Shown: one piece after another, positions 1 through 9,420 of the stretch | How positions within the stretch are numbered: the first letter of the stretch is position 1 | Layout: the number at the start of each line of letters is the position of its first letter | NCBI RefSeq assembly: GCF_000403645.1 | Contig: NC_021313.1 | Location: 2,437,014 to 2,501,013 of the forward strand | DNA: 64,000 nucleotides | Origin: Salinarchaeum sp. Harcht-Bsk1 | Lineage (GTDB): Archaea; Halobacteriota; Halobacteria; Halobacteriales; Salinarchaeaceae | Direction of reading: 5' to 3' | The notes under the pieces: model-generated | The model's database searches: none | What the model was told of the DNA's origin: nothing | What the model saw: the letters and a program-made list of their open reading frames with translations, nothing else | Program-made: the position numbers and the translations under genes

Positions 1-441
1 GTCGTCGGCAAGCGAGACATCGCCGGCGGCGACGTCCAGCTAACCCTCCACGACGGCGAGACGCTCGTCGTCGAGGCCGGGGCGGACTACGCGCCCAAGG
101 ACTCCCTGGTCGTCGACAACGAGGACGGCGAGATCGTCGCCCACTTCCCCTACGAGGAGGGCGAACTCGTGACTGCCGTCCGCGGCCAGCACGCCGGCCA
201 GATCGGCGAACTGGAGACGATCGACGTGGCCGCGGGGAGCTCCCCGAACCGCGTCGTCGTCGACGCGCTCGACGGGGAGACCTTCGAGACCGTCGAGGAG
301 TACGTCGTCGTGATCGACGAGAACTTCGTGTCCGACGAGGACGCCTCGGACGAGACCGACGAAGCGGACGAGGCCACTGGCGATTCCGACGCCGACGCGG
401 ACGACGAGTCCGCCGAGGACGAGGGAGGTGACGACGAATGA
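1..441 (+). CDS. rps4e: Ribosomal protein eS4, C-terminal part (cut by window edge)
   Basis: The reading frame is open from base 1 and ends in TGA at 439-441, so only the C-terminal 146 residues are present. The KOW-like segment ([17 protein letters not shown]) and the gene order identify eS4, a structural protein of the archaeal 30S subunit. The last ~35 residues are an almost purely Asp/Glu/Ala/Ser tail, a salt-adapted extension typical of haloarchaea but long here. The stop overlaps the uL5 start (ATGA), indicating translational coupling. Confidence 0.93.
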   Translation, partial: VVGKRDIAGGDVQLTLHDGETLVVEAGADYAPKDSLVVDNEDGEIVAHFPYEEGELVTAVRGQHAGQIGELETIDVAAGSSPNRVVVDALDGETFETVEEYVVVIDENFVSDEDASDETDEADEATGDSDADADDESAEDEGGDDE

Positions 442-956
442 GCCAGTCGGAGTTCCACGAGATGCGCGAGCCGACCGTCGAGAAGGTCGTCGTGCACATG
501 GGCGTCGGCGAGGGCGGTGAGCCGCTCGCGCTGGCCGAGGACATCCTCGGCGAGATAACGAGTCAGCAGCCGGTCCGGACGGTCGCGAAGACCGCCGAGC
601 CGGAGTTCGGGATCCGCGATGGCGACCCCATCGGCGCGAAGGTGACGCTGCGCGGCGAGGACGCCCACGAGTTCCTCGAGACCGCGCTGCCGATCGCCGA
701 CGTCTCGAAGCAGCAGTTCGACGACACCGGCAACGTCAGCTTCGGCATCGCCGAGCACACCGAGTTCCCGAGCCAGGAGTACGACCCCTCGATCGGGATC
801 TTCGGGCTCGACGTGACGGTGAACCTCGTTCGACCGGGCTACCGGGTCGCAAAGCGCGACGCGGAGACCCGTTCGATCCCGGCGAACCACCGCCTCGATC
901 CCGAGGACGCCATTGCGTTCGTCGAGTCGACCTACGACGTAGAGGTGACAGCATGA
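438..956 (+). CDS. rpl5: Ribosomal protein uL5
   Basis: This 172-residue protein has the archaeal L5 signatures [20 protein letters not shown] near the N-terminus, [22 protein letters not shown] in the middle (read in two parts) and [17 protein letters not shown] near the end. It binds 5S rRNA in the central protuberance of the 50S subunit. It overlaps eS4 upstream and uS14 downstream by 4 bases each, so it is translated as part of the operon. Length is normal for haloarchaea. Confidence 0.97.
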   Translation: MSQSEFHEMREPTVEKVVVHMGVGEGGEPLALAEDILGEITSQQPVRTVAKTAEPEFGIRDGDPIGAKVTLRGEDAHEFLETALPIADVSKQQFDDTGNVSFGIAEHTEFPSQEYDPSIGIFGLDVTVNLVRPGYRVAKRDAETRSIPANHRLDPEDAIAFVESTYDVEVTA

Positions 957-1138
957 GCGAGAGCGAACAAGACACGTCCCAGGACACGGGCGAGCACGCC
1001 GAGAAGCGTACCGGCCAGCTCGAGGCCTGCCGCCGTTGCGGACGCGAGCAGGGCCTCGTCGGCAAGTACGACATCTGGCTGTGCCGACAGTGCTTCCGCG
1101 AGATCGCCCGGGACATGGGCTTCAAGAAGTACCGATAA
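953..1138 (+). CDS. rps14: Ribosomal protein uS14, zinc-binding form
   Basis: This 61-residue protein has the four-cysteine zinc knuckle CRRCG...CRQCF (residues ~27-48) and the conserved end MGFKKYR of the zinc-type S14. The ~22-residue acidic/polar N-terminus is a haloarchaeal extension. It is part of the 30S head. The ATG overlaps the uL5 stop (ATGA), which fixes the start. Confidence 0.96.
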   Translation: MSESEQDTSQDTGEHAEKRTGQLEACRRCGREQGLVGKYDIWLCRQCFREIARDMGFKKYR

Positions 1139-1140
1139 CA

Positions 1141-1533
1141 ATGACGGCAGACGATCCACTGGCGAACGCGCTCTCGGGGCTCGACAACGCCGAGAGCGTC
1201 GGGCACCTCACCCACGAGGTATCGCCCGCCTCCGAGGAGGTCGGCAGCGTGCTGGAGGTCCTCTACGACCGCGGTTACATCGAGGGCTTCGAGCACGTCG
1301 ACGACGGCAAGGCCGGTCGCTTCGAGGTCGAACTGAACGGCGCGATCAACGACTGCGGTCCCGTCAAGCCCCGCTACTCCGCGGGTGCCGACGAGTTCGA
1401 GAAGTGGGAGAAGCGGTTCCTCCCCGCTCGGGACTACGGCGCCCTCGTCGTGACGACGAGTCACGGGATCATGAGCCACTACGAGGCTCGTGAGGCAGGG
1501 GTCGGCGGGCAGGTGATCGCCTACGTATACTAA
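1141..1533 (+). CDS. rps8: Ribosomal protein uS8
   Basis: The protein has 130 residues from the ATG at 1141, two bases after the uS14 stop. The start MTADDPLANALSGLDNAE and the C-terminal VVTTSHGIMSHYEAREAGVG are archaeal S8 signatures. It binds helix 21 of 16S rRNA and is a primary assembly protein of the 30S subunit. A longer upstream extension is possible in frame but would run through uS14, so ATG 1141 is preferred. Confidence 0.96.
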   Translation: MTADDPLANALSGLDNAESVGHLTHEVSPASEEVGSVLEVLYDRGYIEGFEHVDDGKAGRFEVELNGAINDCGPVKPRYSAGADEFEKWEKRFLPARDYGALVVTTSHGIMSHYEAREAGVGGQVIAYVY

Positions 1534-2132
1534 TGCCACGAACAGAACTCCCGATCCCCGAGGACGTCGACGTCGAGATCGACCACCTCGACGTCAGCGT
1601 CTCGGGCGACAACGGTAGCGTTTCGCGGCGGCTCTGGTACCCCGACGTCTCGGTCTCCATCGAGACGGTCGAGGTCGTGGCCGACGGCGCCGACGAGTCC
1701 GCGGAGGACCCGGACACCGAGTCCGTCGACGCCGTGGTCATCGAGAGCGACGCGGACGACGCCAAGACCATGTCGACGCTGGGCACCTTCGAGTCCCACG
1801 TCTCGAACATGTTCCACGGCGTCTCCGACGGCTGGACCTACGAGATGGAAGTGTTCTACAACCACTTCCCGATGCAGGTCTCCGTGGAGGGCGAGGAAGT
1901 CGTCATCGAGAACTTCCTCGGCGAGCGCGCCCCGCGACGGGCGCCGATCCACGGCGACGACACCCAGGTCCAGGTCGACGAAGAGGAGATCACCGTCTCC
2001 GGCCCCGACAAGGAGGCCGTCGGCCAGACCGCCGCCGACATCGAACAGCTCACGCGAGTGAACGACAAGGACGTTCGCGTCTTCCAGGACGGCGTCTACA
2101 TCACGCAGAAGCCCAGCAAAGGGGGTGCCTAA
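1533..2132 (+). CDS. rpl6: Ribosomal protein uL6 with enlarged acidic loop
   Basis: The 199-residue protein begins MPRTELPIPEDVDVEIDHLD and ends with the conserved GQTAADIEQLTRVNDKDVRV segment. It is an L6 of the 50S subunit near the sarcin-ricin/factor-binding region. Compared with the ~178 residues I recall for Haloarcula L6, there are ~20 extra acidic residues around positions 48-68 (ADGADESAEDPDTESVDA) in the first domain. The start overlaps the uS8 stop by one base. Confidence 0.96.
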   Translation: MPRTELPIPEDVDVEIDHLDVSVSGDNGSVSRRLWYPDVSVSIETVEVVADGADESAEDPDTESVDAVVIESDADDAKTMSTLGTFESHVSNMFHGVSDGWTYEMEVFYNHFPMQVSVEGEEVVIENFLGERAPRRAPIHGDDTQVQVDEEEITVSGPDKEAVGQTAADIEQLTRVNDKDVRVFQDGVYITQKPSKGGA

Positions 2133-3113
2133 ATGAGCGACCCATCCAGTATCGAAGACATCGCTGGCGTCGGTGCCAGCAAGGCCGACGCCCTGCGCGA
2201 GGCCGGCTACGAGTCCGTCGAGGACGTCAGGGCCGCCTCCGCCGACGACCTCTCCGAGGTCGATGGCATCGGTAACGCACTCGCCGCCCGCATCAAGGAC
2301 GACGTCGGCGACCTCGAGGTCGACGACGAACCCGAGGGCGACGTCGAGTCCGACGAGTTAGCCTCGGAGGAGGCCGACGAGGAGGACAGTGCCTCCAGCG
2401 ACGCCGCGGCCGAGGAGGCCGAGGAAGACGACCGCGAACTCGACGACATCAGCGGCGTCGGCGCCAGCAAGGCCGACGCGCTGCGCGACGCGGGCTACAC
2501 GACGATCCAGGAGGTCCGCGCGGCCAGCCAGTCCGAACTCTCCGACGTGGAGGGCATCGGCAACGCGCTGGCGGCCCGGATCAAGGCCGACGTCGGGGAC
2601 CTCGACGTCGAGGCCGAGCCGGAAGGCGAGGTCGAGGACGAGGCTCCCGAGGCGGAAGCCGAGGACGTCGAGACCGAACTGCAGCCCCGTGGCCACGCCG
2701 ACAAGACGCCCGACCTCTCCGACGAGGAGGAGCGCCTCCTCCAGCGTCGGGCCGCCGTGTCCACGCCGCAGTTCAACCGCCAGGACTACCACAAGAAGAA
2801 GCGCGTGCCCACTTCCTGGCGCGCGCCCCGCGGCGGGCTCTCGAAGCAGCGCCGCGGCATCAAGGGCAAGGGCGACACCGTCGAGGCGGGCTTCCGCTCG
2901 CCCGAGGCGGTCCGCGGTCGCCACCCGAGCGGCTTCGAGGAGGTCCGCGTCCACAACCCGGACGACCTCGAGGGCGTCGACGGCGAGACCGAGGCGGTAC
3001 GCATCGCCTCCGGCGTCGGCGGTCGCAAGCGCGAGCGCATCGAGGACGAGGCCGAGGAGGCCGGCATCCGCGTGCTCAACCCCACCTACGAGGAAGTCGA
3101 GGTGAGCGAGTAA
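2133..3113 (+). CDS. rpl32e: Ribosomal protein eL32 with two N-terminal helix-hairpin-helix repeats
   Basis: The C-terminal ~130 residues (from ~205) are a standard archaeal eL32 with [20 protein letters not shown] and [19 protein letters not shown]. The N-terminal half holds two nearly identical helix-hairpin-helix units, residues ~5-65 and ~100-165, both containing [11 protein letters not shown] and [11 protein letters not shown]. An acidic linker separates them. Haloarchaeal eL32 usually carries a single such unit and is ~240 residues, so this 326-residue form looks like an internal duplication. The gene abuts uL6 and overlaps eL19 by one base. Confidence 0.94.
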   Translation: MSDPSSIEDIAGVGASKADALREAGYESVEDVRAASADDLSEVDGIGNALAARIKDDVGDLEVDDEPEGDVESDELASEEADEEDSASSDAAAEEAEEDDRELDDISGVGASKADALRDAGYTTIQEVRAASQSELSDVEGIGNALAARIKADVGDLDVEAEPEGEVEDEAPEAEAEDVETELQPRGHADKTPDLSDEEERLLQRRAAVSTPQFNRQDYHKKKRVPTSWRAPRGGLSKQRRGIKGKGDTVEAGFRSPEAVRGRHPSGFEEVRVHNPDDLEGVDGETEAVRIASGVGGRKRERIEDEAEEAGIRVLNPTYEEVEVSE

Positions 3114-3580
3114 TGACCGACCTCAGCGCCCAGAAGCGGCTCGCGGCAGACGTCCTCGACGTCGGCGAGAACCGCGTCTGGCTCGACCCCGAGGAACAGG
3201 ACGAACTGGTCGACGCCATCACCCGGGAGGACATCCGGGAGCTGGTCGACGAGGGCGTGGTGCGTGCCAAGCCCAAGTCCGGCAACTCCCGTGGCAAAGC
3301 CCGCGAGCGCTCCGAGAAGCGCGCGTACGGCCACCAGACCGGGGCCGGCTCCCGCAAGGGAAAGGCCGGCGGCCGCCAGTCCGAGAAAGATCGCTGGAAA
3401 CGCACCGCGCGTGCCCAGCGACAGACGCTCCGCGAGCTTCGCGACGACGGCGTCCTTACGCCCGCCCAGTACCGCGCACTCTACAACAAGTCGCGCGGGG
3501 GCGAGTTCCCCGACGTCCGCCGTCTGCTCAACTTCGCGGAGGACGAATACCAGATCGACGTAGACAGGAGTGAGTACTAG
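3113..3580 (+). CDS. rpl19e: Ribosomal protein eL19
   Basis: The 155-residue protein starts [20 protein letters not shown], a textbook archaeal L19e N-terminus. It has the basic segment RGKARERSEKRAYGHQTGAG and the end YNKSRGGEFPDVRRLLNF. It is a 50S protein near the exit-tunnel side. The start overlaps the eL32 stop by one base (TAATG), consistent with the compact operon. Confidence 0.96.
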   Translation: MTDLSAQKRLAADVLDVGENRVWLDPEEQDELVDAITREDIRELVDEGVVRAKPKSGNSRGKARERSEKRAYGHQTGAGSRKGKAGGRQSEKDRWKRTARAQRQTLRELRDDGVLTPAQYRALYNKSRGGEFPDVRRLLNFAEDEYQIDVDRSEY

Positions 3581-3581
3581 C

Positions 3582-4127
3582 ATGGCAACTGGACCACGAT
3601 ACAACGTTCCGATGCGGCGTCGGCGCGAGGTCCGAACGGACTACCACCAGAGGTTGCGCCTGTTGAAATCCGGCAAGCCCCGACTCGTGGCGCGCACGAG
3701 CAACGGGCACGTCAGGGCGCAGCTGGTCACAACCGGACCCGACGGCGACGAGACTGTCGTGAGCGCACATTCCGCGGACCTGGCCGAGTACGGCTGGGAG
3801 GCTCCGACCGGGAACCTTCCGAGCGCGTACCTGACTGGGCTCCTCGCGGGAACCCGTGCGGTCGACGAAGGCATCGAGGAGGCCGTGCTCGACATCGGCC
3901 TGAACAGCCCCACACCGGGTAGCAAGGTGTTCGCGATCCAGGAGGGCGCGATCGACGCGGGCCTGGAGATTCCCCACAACGAGGCGGTGCTTCCCGACTG
4001 GGAGCGCAACCGCGGGGAGCACATCGCCGAGTACGCCGAACAGCTCGACGAGCCGCTCTACAGCGGCGAGTTCGACGCGGCGGACCTGCCCGAGCACTTC
4101 GACGAACTTCGCGAGGAGCTGCTATGA
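3582..4127 (+). CDS. rpl18: Ribosomal protein uL18
   Basis: The ATG at 3582, one base after the eL19 stop, gives a 181-residue protein starting [20 protein letters not shown], as in other haloarchaea. An in-frame ATG at 3570 lies inside eL19 and is less likely. Signatures include [19 protein letters not shown] and the GLLAGTRA segment. uL18 binds 5S rRNA with uL5 in the central protuberance. The stop overlaps the uS5 ATG (ATGA). Confidence 0.96.
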   Translation: MATGPRYNVPMRRRREVRTDYHQRLRLLKSGKPRLVARTSNGHVRAQLVTTGPDGDETVVSAHSADLAEYGWEAPTGNLPSAYLTGLLAGTRAVDEGIEEAVLDIGLNSPTPGSKVFAIQEGAIDAGLEIPHNEAVLPDWERNRGEHIAEYAEQLDEPLYSGEFDAADLPEHFDELREELL

Positions 4128-4774
4128 GTGGAGACAACTACAACGACGACGGCTGGGAACCGGTCACCCGGCTCGGCCGGCAGGTCCAGGAGGGCGAAAT
4201 CGACACGATGGAGGACGCCCTCAACTCGGGACTCCCGCTGAAGGAGCCCGAGGTGACCGACCGGCTCCTGCCCGGGCTGGAAGACGAGGTGCTGGACATC
4301 AACATGGTCCAGCGGATGACCGACTCCGGACGACGCGTGAAGTTCCGCTGCGTCGTCGCGATCGGCAACCGCGACGGCTACGTCGGCTACGCGGAAGGCC
4401 GCGACGACCAGGTCGGCGCGGCGATCCAGAAGGCCATCGAGATCGCGAAGCTGAACATCATCGACGTCTCGCGGGGCTGTGGATCCTGGGAGTGTGGCTG
4501 TGGCCGTCCCCACACGGTCGCGCTGCGCACCGAGGGCAAGGCCGGCTCCGTCACCGTCGAACTCCAGCCCGCACCGCGCGGTCTGGGCCTCGCCGGCGGC
4601 GAGACGCCCCGCAAGGTGCTCGAGCTCGCCGGCATCGAGGACGCGTGGACGGAGGCCAGTGGGAACACCCGCACCACCGTCAACTTCGCGAAGGCGACGT
4701 TCAACGCGCTCCGGAAGACCGCGGAGGCCCGCGTTCCCGAGTACGCCTTCGAACAGCGCGAGGTGATCGAGTGA
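4124..4774 (+). CDS. rps5: Ribosomal protein uS5
   Basis: The 216-residue protein contains the archaeal S5 N-terminal double-stranded-RNA-binding fold ([20 protein letters not shown]) and the C-terminal domain with [20 protein letters not shown]. It also has an archaea-type [12 protein letters not shown] insertion that may bind metal. It is a 30S protein at the mRNA entry/decoding region. It overlaps uL18 by 4 bases and uL30 by one base. Confidence 0.96.
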   Translation: MSGDNYNDDGWEPVTRLGRQVQEGEIDTMEDALNSGLPLKEPEVTDRLLPGLEDEVLDINMVQRMTDSGRRVKFRCVVAIGNRDGYVGYAEGRDDQVGAAIQKAIEIAKLNIIDVSRGCGSWECGCGRPHTVALRTEGKAGSVTVELQPAPRGLGLAGGETPRKVLELAGIEDAWTEASGNTRTTVNFAKATFNALRKTAEARVPEYAFEQREVIE

Positions 4775-5238
4775 TGTACGCGGTCGTCCAGCTCCGCGGC
4801 GAGGTCAACGTCTCCGAGGACGTCGTCGACACCCTCGAGATGCTGAACCTCCACCACGTCAACCACGCGACGCTCGTCCCCGCGACGGAGACCTACGAGG
4901 GGATGATCACGAAGGTCCACGACGTCGTCGCCCACGGCGAGCCGTCCGAGGAGGTCGTCGCCACGCTACTCCGTACCCGTGGCGAGCCCCTCGAGGGCGA
5001 CGCCGACACCGACGACGAGTGGATCGACGAGCACACCGACTACGACGACGCCGACGACCTGGCCGCAGCGCTGGTCGCCGAGGAGACGACCCTCCGCGAG
5101 GAAGGGATGTCCCCGGTCCTGCGCCTGCACCCGCCCCGTGGCGGTCACGAGGGCATCAAGCAGCCCACGTCGACGGGCGGCCAGCTCGGCGTTCACAGCA
5201 CGGAGCAGATCGACGAGCTGCTCACCGCGATGCGATAA
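4774..5238 (+). CDS. rpl30: Ribosomal protein uL30
   Basis: From the ATG at 4774, which overlaps the uS5 stop, the product is 154 residues starting [20 protein letters not shown]. The sequence LNLHHVNHATLVP and the C-terminal LRLHPPRGGHEG are typical of archaeal L30, which is longer than the ~60-residue bacterial form. The same frame is open further upstream inside uS5, but the overlap start matches the family. Confidence 0.96.
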   Translation: MYAVVQLRGEVNVSEDVVDTLEMLNLHHVNHATLVPATETYEGMITKVHDVVAHGEPSEEVVATLLRTRGEPLEGDADTDDEWIDEHTDYDDADDLAAALVAEETTLREEGMSPVLRLHPPRGGHEGIKQPTSTGGQLGVHSTEQIDELLTAMR

Positions 5239-5240
5239 CA

Positions 5241-5765
5241 ATGACGAGCAAGAAACGACGCCAGCGCGGCTCCCGCACGCACGGCGGCGGTACCCACAAG
5301 AATCGGCGTGGGGCCGGCCACCGCGGCGGTCGGGGTCGCGCGGGCCGCGACAAGCACGAGTTCCACAACTACGAGCCGCTGGGCAAGCACGGCTTCAGCC
5401 GACCCCAGTCCGTCCAGGAGGAGGTCCTCGAGATCAACGCCTCCAAGCTCGACGAGGACGCCGCGCTGTACGCGGCGGAGGGCCTCGCCGAGGAGACCGA
5501 CGGCGGCTACGAGCTCGACGCTCGCGAGATCGTCGAGGACGGCTTCGAAGCTGACGCGGTGAAGGTCCTCGGCGGCGGGCAGGTCCGCGGGGAGCTGACC
5601 GTCGTCGCCGACGCGTTCTCCGCGAGCGCACGTGGCCTCATCGAGGAGGCCGGCGGCGAGGCCGTCCTCTCCGAGCGCGCCGAGACCGCCGAGGACGAGG
5701 ACGGCGACGCCGACGAGGCGGCCGCCGAATCAGAAGACGTATCACCGGAGTCCGACGGGGACTAA
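5241..5765 (+). CDS. rpl15: Ribosomal protein uL15
   Basis: Starting at ATG 5241, two bases after the uL30 stop, the 174-residue product begins with a basic Gly-rich arm (RGSRTHGGGTHKNRRGAGHR) that threads into 23S rRNA in this family. The C-terminal domain has VKVLGGGQVRGELTV, and a ~30-residue acidic tail follows. It is immediately followed by secY, the classic spc-operon order. Confidence 0.95.
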   Translation: MTSKKRRQRGSRTHGGGTHKNRRGAGHRGGRGRAGRDKHEFHNYEPLGKHGFSRPQSVQEEVLEINASKLDEDAALYAAEGLAEETDGGYELDAREIVEDGFEADAVKVLGGGQVRGELTVVADAFSASARGLIEEAGGEAVLSERAETAEDEDGDADEAAAESEDVSPESDGD

Positions 5766-5768
5766 GCA

Positions 5769-7211
5769 ATGGGTTGGAAGGAGGTCGCCGAACCGGTGCT
5801 CGCACGGATGCCGGTCGTCCGCCGACCGGAGTCCCACGTCCCGTTTAAGCGGAAGCTGGCGTGGACCGCGTCCGTGCTCGTCCTGTACTTCTTCCTCACG
5901 AACGTCGCGCTGTGGGGAATGTCGACCAACACCGACGCGTTCGGACAGTTCCGGACCGTCCTCGCCGGCTCGCAGGGCTCGATCCTGCAGGTCGGTATCG
6001 GACCGATCGTCACTGCGTCGATCGTGTTGCAGCTACTGGGCGGCGCCAACCTCCTCGGACTCGACACCGACGACCCGCGAGACCAGATCCTCTACCAGGG
6101 ACTCCAGAAGCTCCTGGTGGTGATCGTCACGATCCTGACCGCGCTGCCGATGGTGTACGCCGGGTTCATCCAGGCGTCGCCACAGGTCGCGAGTCAACTC
6201 GGGGTCAGTCTCGCGGGCATTCGCATCCTGCTGATGGCACAGATCGTCACCGGCGGGCTCCTGATCCTCTACCTCGACGAGATCGTCTCGAAGTGGGGCG
6301 TCGGGAGCGGCGTCGGACTGTTCATCATCGCCGGCGTCAGCCAGCGCCTGGTCGGGGGGTTCTTGAGCCTCGAAGGTGGGTTCTTCGTGACCTGGTTCAA
6401 GATCTTCACCGGTGACATCGCGGTAGGACCAATTCCGGGCGTCGGACTCGAAACGATCATCGTCGGCGAGGGTCAGTTGCTCGCGCTCGCAACCACCCTA
6501 TTCATCTTCGTCGTGGTCGTGTACGCGGAGTCCGTCCGCGTCGAGATCCCGCTCTCCCACGCCCGGGTCAAGGGCGCGCGTGGTCGCTTCCCGGTGAAGC
6601 TCATCTACGCCAGCGTCCTGCCGATGATCCTCGTTCGCGCGCTGCAGGCGAACATCCAGTTCCTGGGCCAGCTGCTCAATCGCGAGGGGATCAGCCCCGA
6701 CTGGCTGGGCGTCTACACGCAGAGCGGCGACCCGATCGGCGGGCTGATGTACTACCTCGCGCCGATCTACACGCCCCAGGACTGGATGTGGTTCACGGGC
6801 CAGACGCCTGCCGGTATCGAGACCTGGCAAATCATGATCCGCGTAGCGATCGACCTCGGCTTCATGATCGGCGGCGGGGCGATCTTCGCTATCTTCTGGG
6901 TCGAGACCACGGACATGGGCCCGGAAGCCACCGCGAAGCAGATTCAGAATTCAGGGATGCAGATCCCCGGATTCCGCCAGGACGTCGGCGTCGTCGAGAA
7001 GGTCATGGAGCGGTACATCCCGCAGGTGACCATTATCGGCGGTGCGCTCGTCGGCCTGCTCGCGGTCATGGCCAACATGCTCGGCGCCATCGGTGGCGTC
7101 TCCGGGACGGGCCTGCTGCTCACAGTCTCCATCACGTACAAGCTGTACGAGGAGATCGCCGAGGAGCAGCTCATGGAGATGCACCCGATGATGCGCCAGA
7201 TGTTCGGGTAG
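5769..7211 (+). CDS. secY: Preprotein translocase subunit SecY
   Basis: This 480-residue polytopic membrane protein has ten predicted transmembrane segments and the SecY plug/pore features. The start MGWKEVAEPVLARMPVVRRP and the segment GIGPIVTASIVLQLLGG (plug/TM2 region) are typical of archaeal SecY. With SecE and SecG/beta it forms the protein-conducting channel in the cytoplasmic membrane. It ends the ribosomal operon; adk, which follows in some haloarchaea, is not here. A convergent gene follows. Confidence 0.97.
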   Translation: MGWKEVAEPVLARMPVVRRPESHVPFKRKLAWTASVLVLYFFLTNVALWGMSTNTDAFGQFRTVLAGSQGSILQVGIGPIVTASIVLQLLGGANLLGLDTDDPRDQILYQGLQKLLVVIVTILTALPMVYAGFIQASPQVASQLGVSLAGIRILLMAQIVTGGLLILYLDEIVSKWGVGSGVGLFIIAGVSQRLVGGFLSLEGGFFVTWFKIFTGDIAVGPIPGVGLETIIVGEGQLLALATTLFIFVVVVYAESVRVEIPLSHARVKGARGRFPVKLIYASVLPMILVRALQANIQFLGQLLNREGISPDWLGVYTQSGDPIGGLMYYLAPIYTPQDWMWFTGQTPAGIETWQIMIRVAIDLGFMIGGGAIFAIFWVETTDMGPEATAKQIQNSGMQIPGFRQDVGVVEKVMERYIPQVTIIGGALVGLLAVMANMLGAIGGVSGTGLLLTVSITYKLYEEIAEEQLMEMHPMMRQMFG

Positions 7212-7284
7212 CGACCCGGAACCACTGCGCCGGCCAGCGGCGCAGGCCCTATTCTGCGGTTCCGCTTCGGTTCGACCAGCGACT

Positions 7285-7312
7285 GCAGCCCGGTTTTGGA
7301 CCGGGTTGGCCG
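7285..7312. terminator. Hairpin between convergent secY and zinc-ribbon gene
   Basis: An inverted repeat CCCGGT-TTTGG-ACCGGG lies in the 129-base gap between the convergent ends of secY and the next minus-strand gene. It could mark the 3' ends of both transcripts. No long T run is present on the + side, so terminator function is inferred from position only. Confidence 0.35.
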
Positions 7313-7340
7313 GGGAGCCTTCCGCCGGGTCGGCAGTGAT

Positions 7341-7910
7341 TCAGGCCTCTGCCGTCGGTCGTTCCTGTACCCGTTTCGACAGCACGTAGAAGCCGATACC
7401 CAGTGGGATGCAGACGACGAACGCCAGCACCAGGAGGATCCCACCCTGGATGCCCGCGACTGCCTCGTCGATGCCGGAGCTGTTCGACGCGTCGACGGTC
7501 GAGGAGATGTAGACGTACGCGACGACCGGCGCGAAGAAGGCCTCGGCGGCGAGCCAGAACAGCGTCGCGCTAGCCATCCCCGTAACGGTCCGTTTTCTGT
7601 AGATGAGGATCGCGAACAGTGGAAGCGAGAGAATCACGGCCAACAGGAGTTCCCCGAAGGACGCGAGGCTGGCCAACAGGTACACGCCGAGGGCGGGCAA
7701 GAGCGCGAAGCCGATCGCCATCGCGATCCGGCCCCACTGCTGGGTGCGACTCCTGTACGTAGAGGAACTGCTCGCCGAATGCGACGATTCCTCGCCACCG
7801 TCGCTCACCAGCCGGGCTTGGGACCCCTCGTGACGGAGGGGTTGTCCACAATACGGACAGGCCGCGGTAGCCGGCTGGACCGCGGTGTCGCACGCTGGAC
7901 ACGCTGGCAT
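7341..7910 (-). CDS. Zinc-ribbon membrane protein of unknown function
   Basis: The ATG at 7908-7910 gives 189 residues beginning with a zinc ribbon (CPACDTAVQPATAACPYCG) typical of haloarchaeal small membrane proteins. After a Ser-rich linker there are about four hydrophobic segments (FALLPALGVYLLASL, LLLAVILSLPLFAILIY, SATLFWLAAEAFFAPVV, GGILLVLAFVVCIPLGI). An in-frame ATG 42 bases upstream is less likely because the ribbon normally starts at the N-terminus. It is convergent with secY. I do not recognise a function. Confidence 0.8.
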   Translation of the reverse strand: MPACPACDTAVQPATAACPYCGQPLRHEGSQARLVSDGGEESSHSASSSSTYRSRTQQWGRIAMAIGFALLPALGVYLLASLASFGELLLAVILSLPLFAILIYRKRTVTGMASATLFWLAAEAFFAPVVAYVYISSTVDASNSSGIDEAVAGIQGGILLVLAFVVCIPLGIGFYVLSKRVQERPTAEA

Positions 7911-8076
7911 GGTTGGATCAAAGCCGAGACCGTGGAATAACAGTCGGCACATAGCAGGCCGCCCGGCCGCAGAAAGGTCGGGTTATTCGGACGCCGTGGT
8001 TGGTACGCCAGGAGTGGATCCCGCCCGATGGCCGGGATCGGGGGCAGGGATCGAACGACCGGCGGTCGTCGGACGA

Positions 8077-9420
8077 TCAGTCGTCGCTCTCGGCCGCGGC
8101 GGGCTCTGCTCCGCCCTCGGCCGCGGCGAGGTCGGCCTCGTTCTCGAGCCACTCGTCGGCGTCGATTGCGGCCTTCGACCCCATGCCGCCGGCCGTGATC
8201 GCCTGCTGGTAGTGGTAGTCGACGACGTCGCCCGCGCCGAAGATGCCCTCGACGGCCGTCTGGGTCTGGCCGCCACCGAAGCCGCCCTGGACCTTCAGGT
8301 AGCCGTCGGCGTCCATCTCGACGTCGGTCCCCTCGAGGTAGTCGGTGTTGGGGGTGTGGCCGATGGCGTAGAACACCGCACCAACGTCGTGCTCGAACTC
8401 CTCGACCTCCTCGGCGAACTCGGGGTCGTCGCGCTTGTCCTTCGGGTGGCCTCCGGGGTGGCGCAGGAGGGTGACGTGGTCGACGCCGTCCTCGGGAGTG
8501 CCGTGGATCTCCGCGAGTTCGGTGTTCCACATAATCTCGACGTCGCCCTCCTCCTGTTTCTCCATGATGCGGTCGATCCAGTGGTCCTCCGCGCGGAACT
8601 CGTCGCGGCGGTGGGCGATGTAGACGGTGTCCGCGAACTTCGTGAGGAAGTGGGCCTCCTCCATCGCGGCGTCGCCGCCCCCGACGACGAGCATGTCCTC
8701 GTCGCGGAAGAACGCGCCGTCGCAGGTCGCACAGGTGGAGAGCCCGTAGCCCATCAGTTCGTCCTCTCCGGGGACGCCGAGCGTGCGGGCGCTGGCACCC
8801 GAGGCGGCGATGACGGCGTCGGCGGTGTACAGGTCGCCGCTGGTCATCTTCACGTGGAACGGTCGGCACTCCGCGTCGACGGACTCGATGATGCCGTTCT
8901 CGAACTCGGCGCCGAACTGCTGGGCCTGCTCGCGCATCCGGTTGATGAGTTCGGGACCGCCGATGCCCTCCGGGAAGCCGGGGTAGTTCGCGACGTCAGT
9001 GGTGAGGGTGAGCTGGCCGCCCGGTTCGTCGCCCTCGATGACGAGCGGGTCGTTGTTCGACCGGCCGGCGTAGATGGCGGCGGTCATGCCCGCGATCCCG
9101 CTACCGGCGATGATCATGCGGCGGTGCTCCTCGATGCCGCCGTCGGTGGCTGCGGGATCGAGCCCGAGTTTGGGGTCGAGGTCGCCGGCCTCCTCCAGTT
9201 CGTAGAGGTCATCGCAGCCGCCGATCAGTTCGTCGTCGACGAAGATCTCGGGGGCGGTCTTCCGGCCGTCTGCCCGCTCGACCATCTCTTCGAACAGTTC
9301 GTCGTCGCCGGAGACGTTGTACTCCTCGTACTCGATTCCCTTCGAGTCGAGGAGGTCCTTGGCTTTCTCACAATACGAACAGTTGTCCTTCGTGTACACT
9401 TCGACGTGGGGCTGAGTCAT
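8077..9420 (-). CDS. trxB: Glutaredoxin-thioredoxin reductase fusion
   Basis: Residues 1-~85 form a glutaredoxin-like domain (YTKDNCSYCEKAKDLLDSKG, active site CSYC; later KTAPEIFVDDELIGG). Residues ~100-425 are a low-Mr thioredoxin reductase with the FAD motif GSGIAGMTAAIYAG, redox centre CATC, NADP motif GGGDAAMEEA and NADPH-phosphate residues HRRDEFR. It would transfer electrons from NADPH through FAD to disulfides, with the attached glutaredoxin as a built-in partner. An acidic segment after the NADP site (HPKDKRDDPEFAEEVEEFEH) enlarges the protein. The C-terminal ~25 residues are disordered and acidic. Confidence 0.92.
   Translation of the reverse strand: MTQPHVEVYTKDNCSYCEKAKDLLDSKGIEYEEYNVSGDDELFEEMVERADGRKTAPEIFVDDELIGGCDDLYELEEAGDLDPKLGLDPAATDGGIEEHRRMIIAGSGIAGMTAAIYAGRSNNDPLVIEGDEPGGQLTLTTDVANYPGFPEGIGGPELINRMREQAQQFGAEFENGIIESVDAECRPFHVKMTSGDLYTADAVIAASGASARTLGVPGEDELMGYGLSTCATCDGAFFRDEDMLVVGGGDAAMEEAHFLTKFADTVYIAHRRDEFRAEDHWIDRIMEKQEEGDVEIMWNTELAEIHGTPEDGVDHVTLLRHPGGHPKDKRDDPEFAEEVEEFEHDVGAVFYAIGHTPNTDYLEGTDVEMDADGYLKVQGGFGGGQTQTAVEGIFGAGDVVDYHYQQAITAGGMGSKAAIDADEWLENEADLAAAEGGAEPAAAESDD

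Noticed and set aside
1131-1144. TRTAACAA-like sequence CGATAACAATG before uS8, also at 5234 before uL15
   Set aside because: Here it is simply a TAA stop codon, a two-base spacer and the next ATG inside a tight operon, not a promoter.
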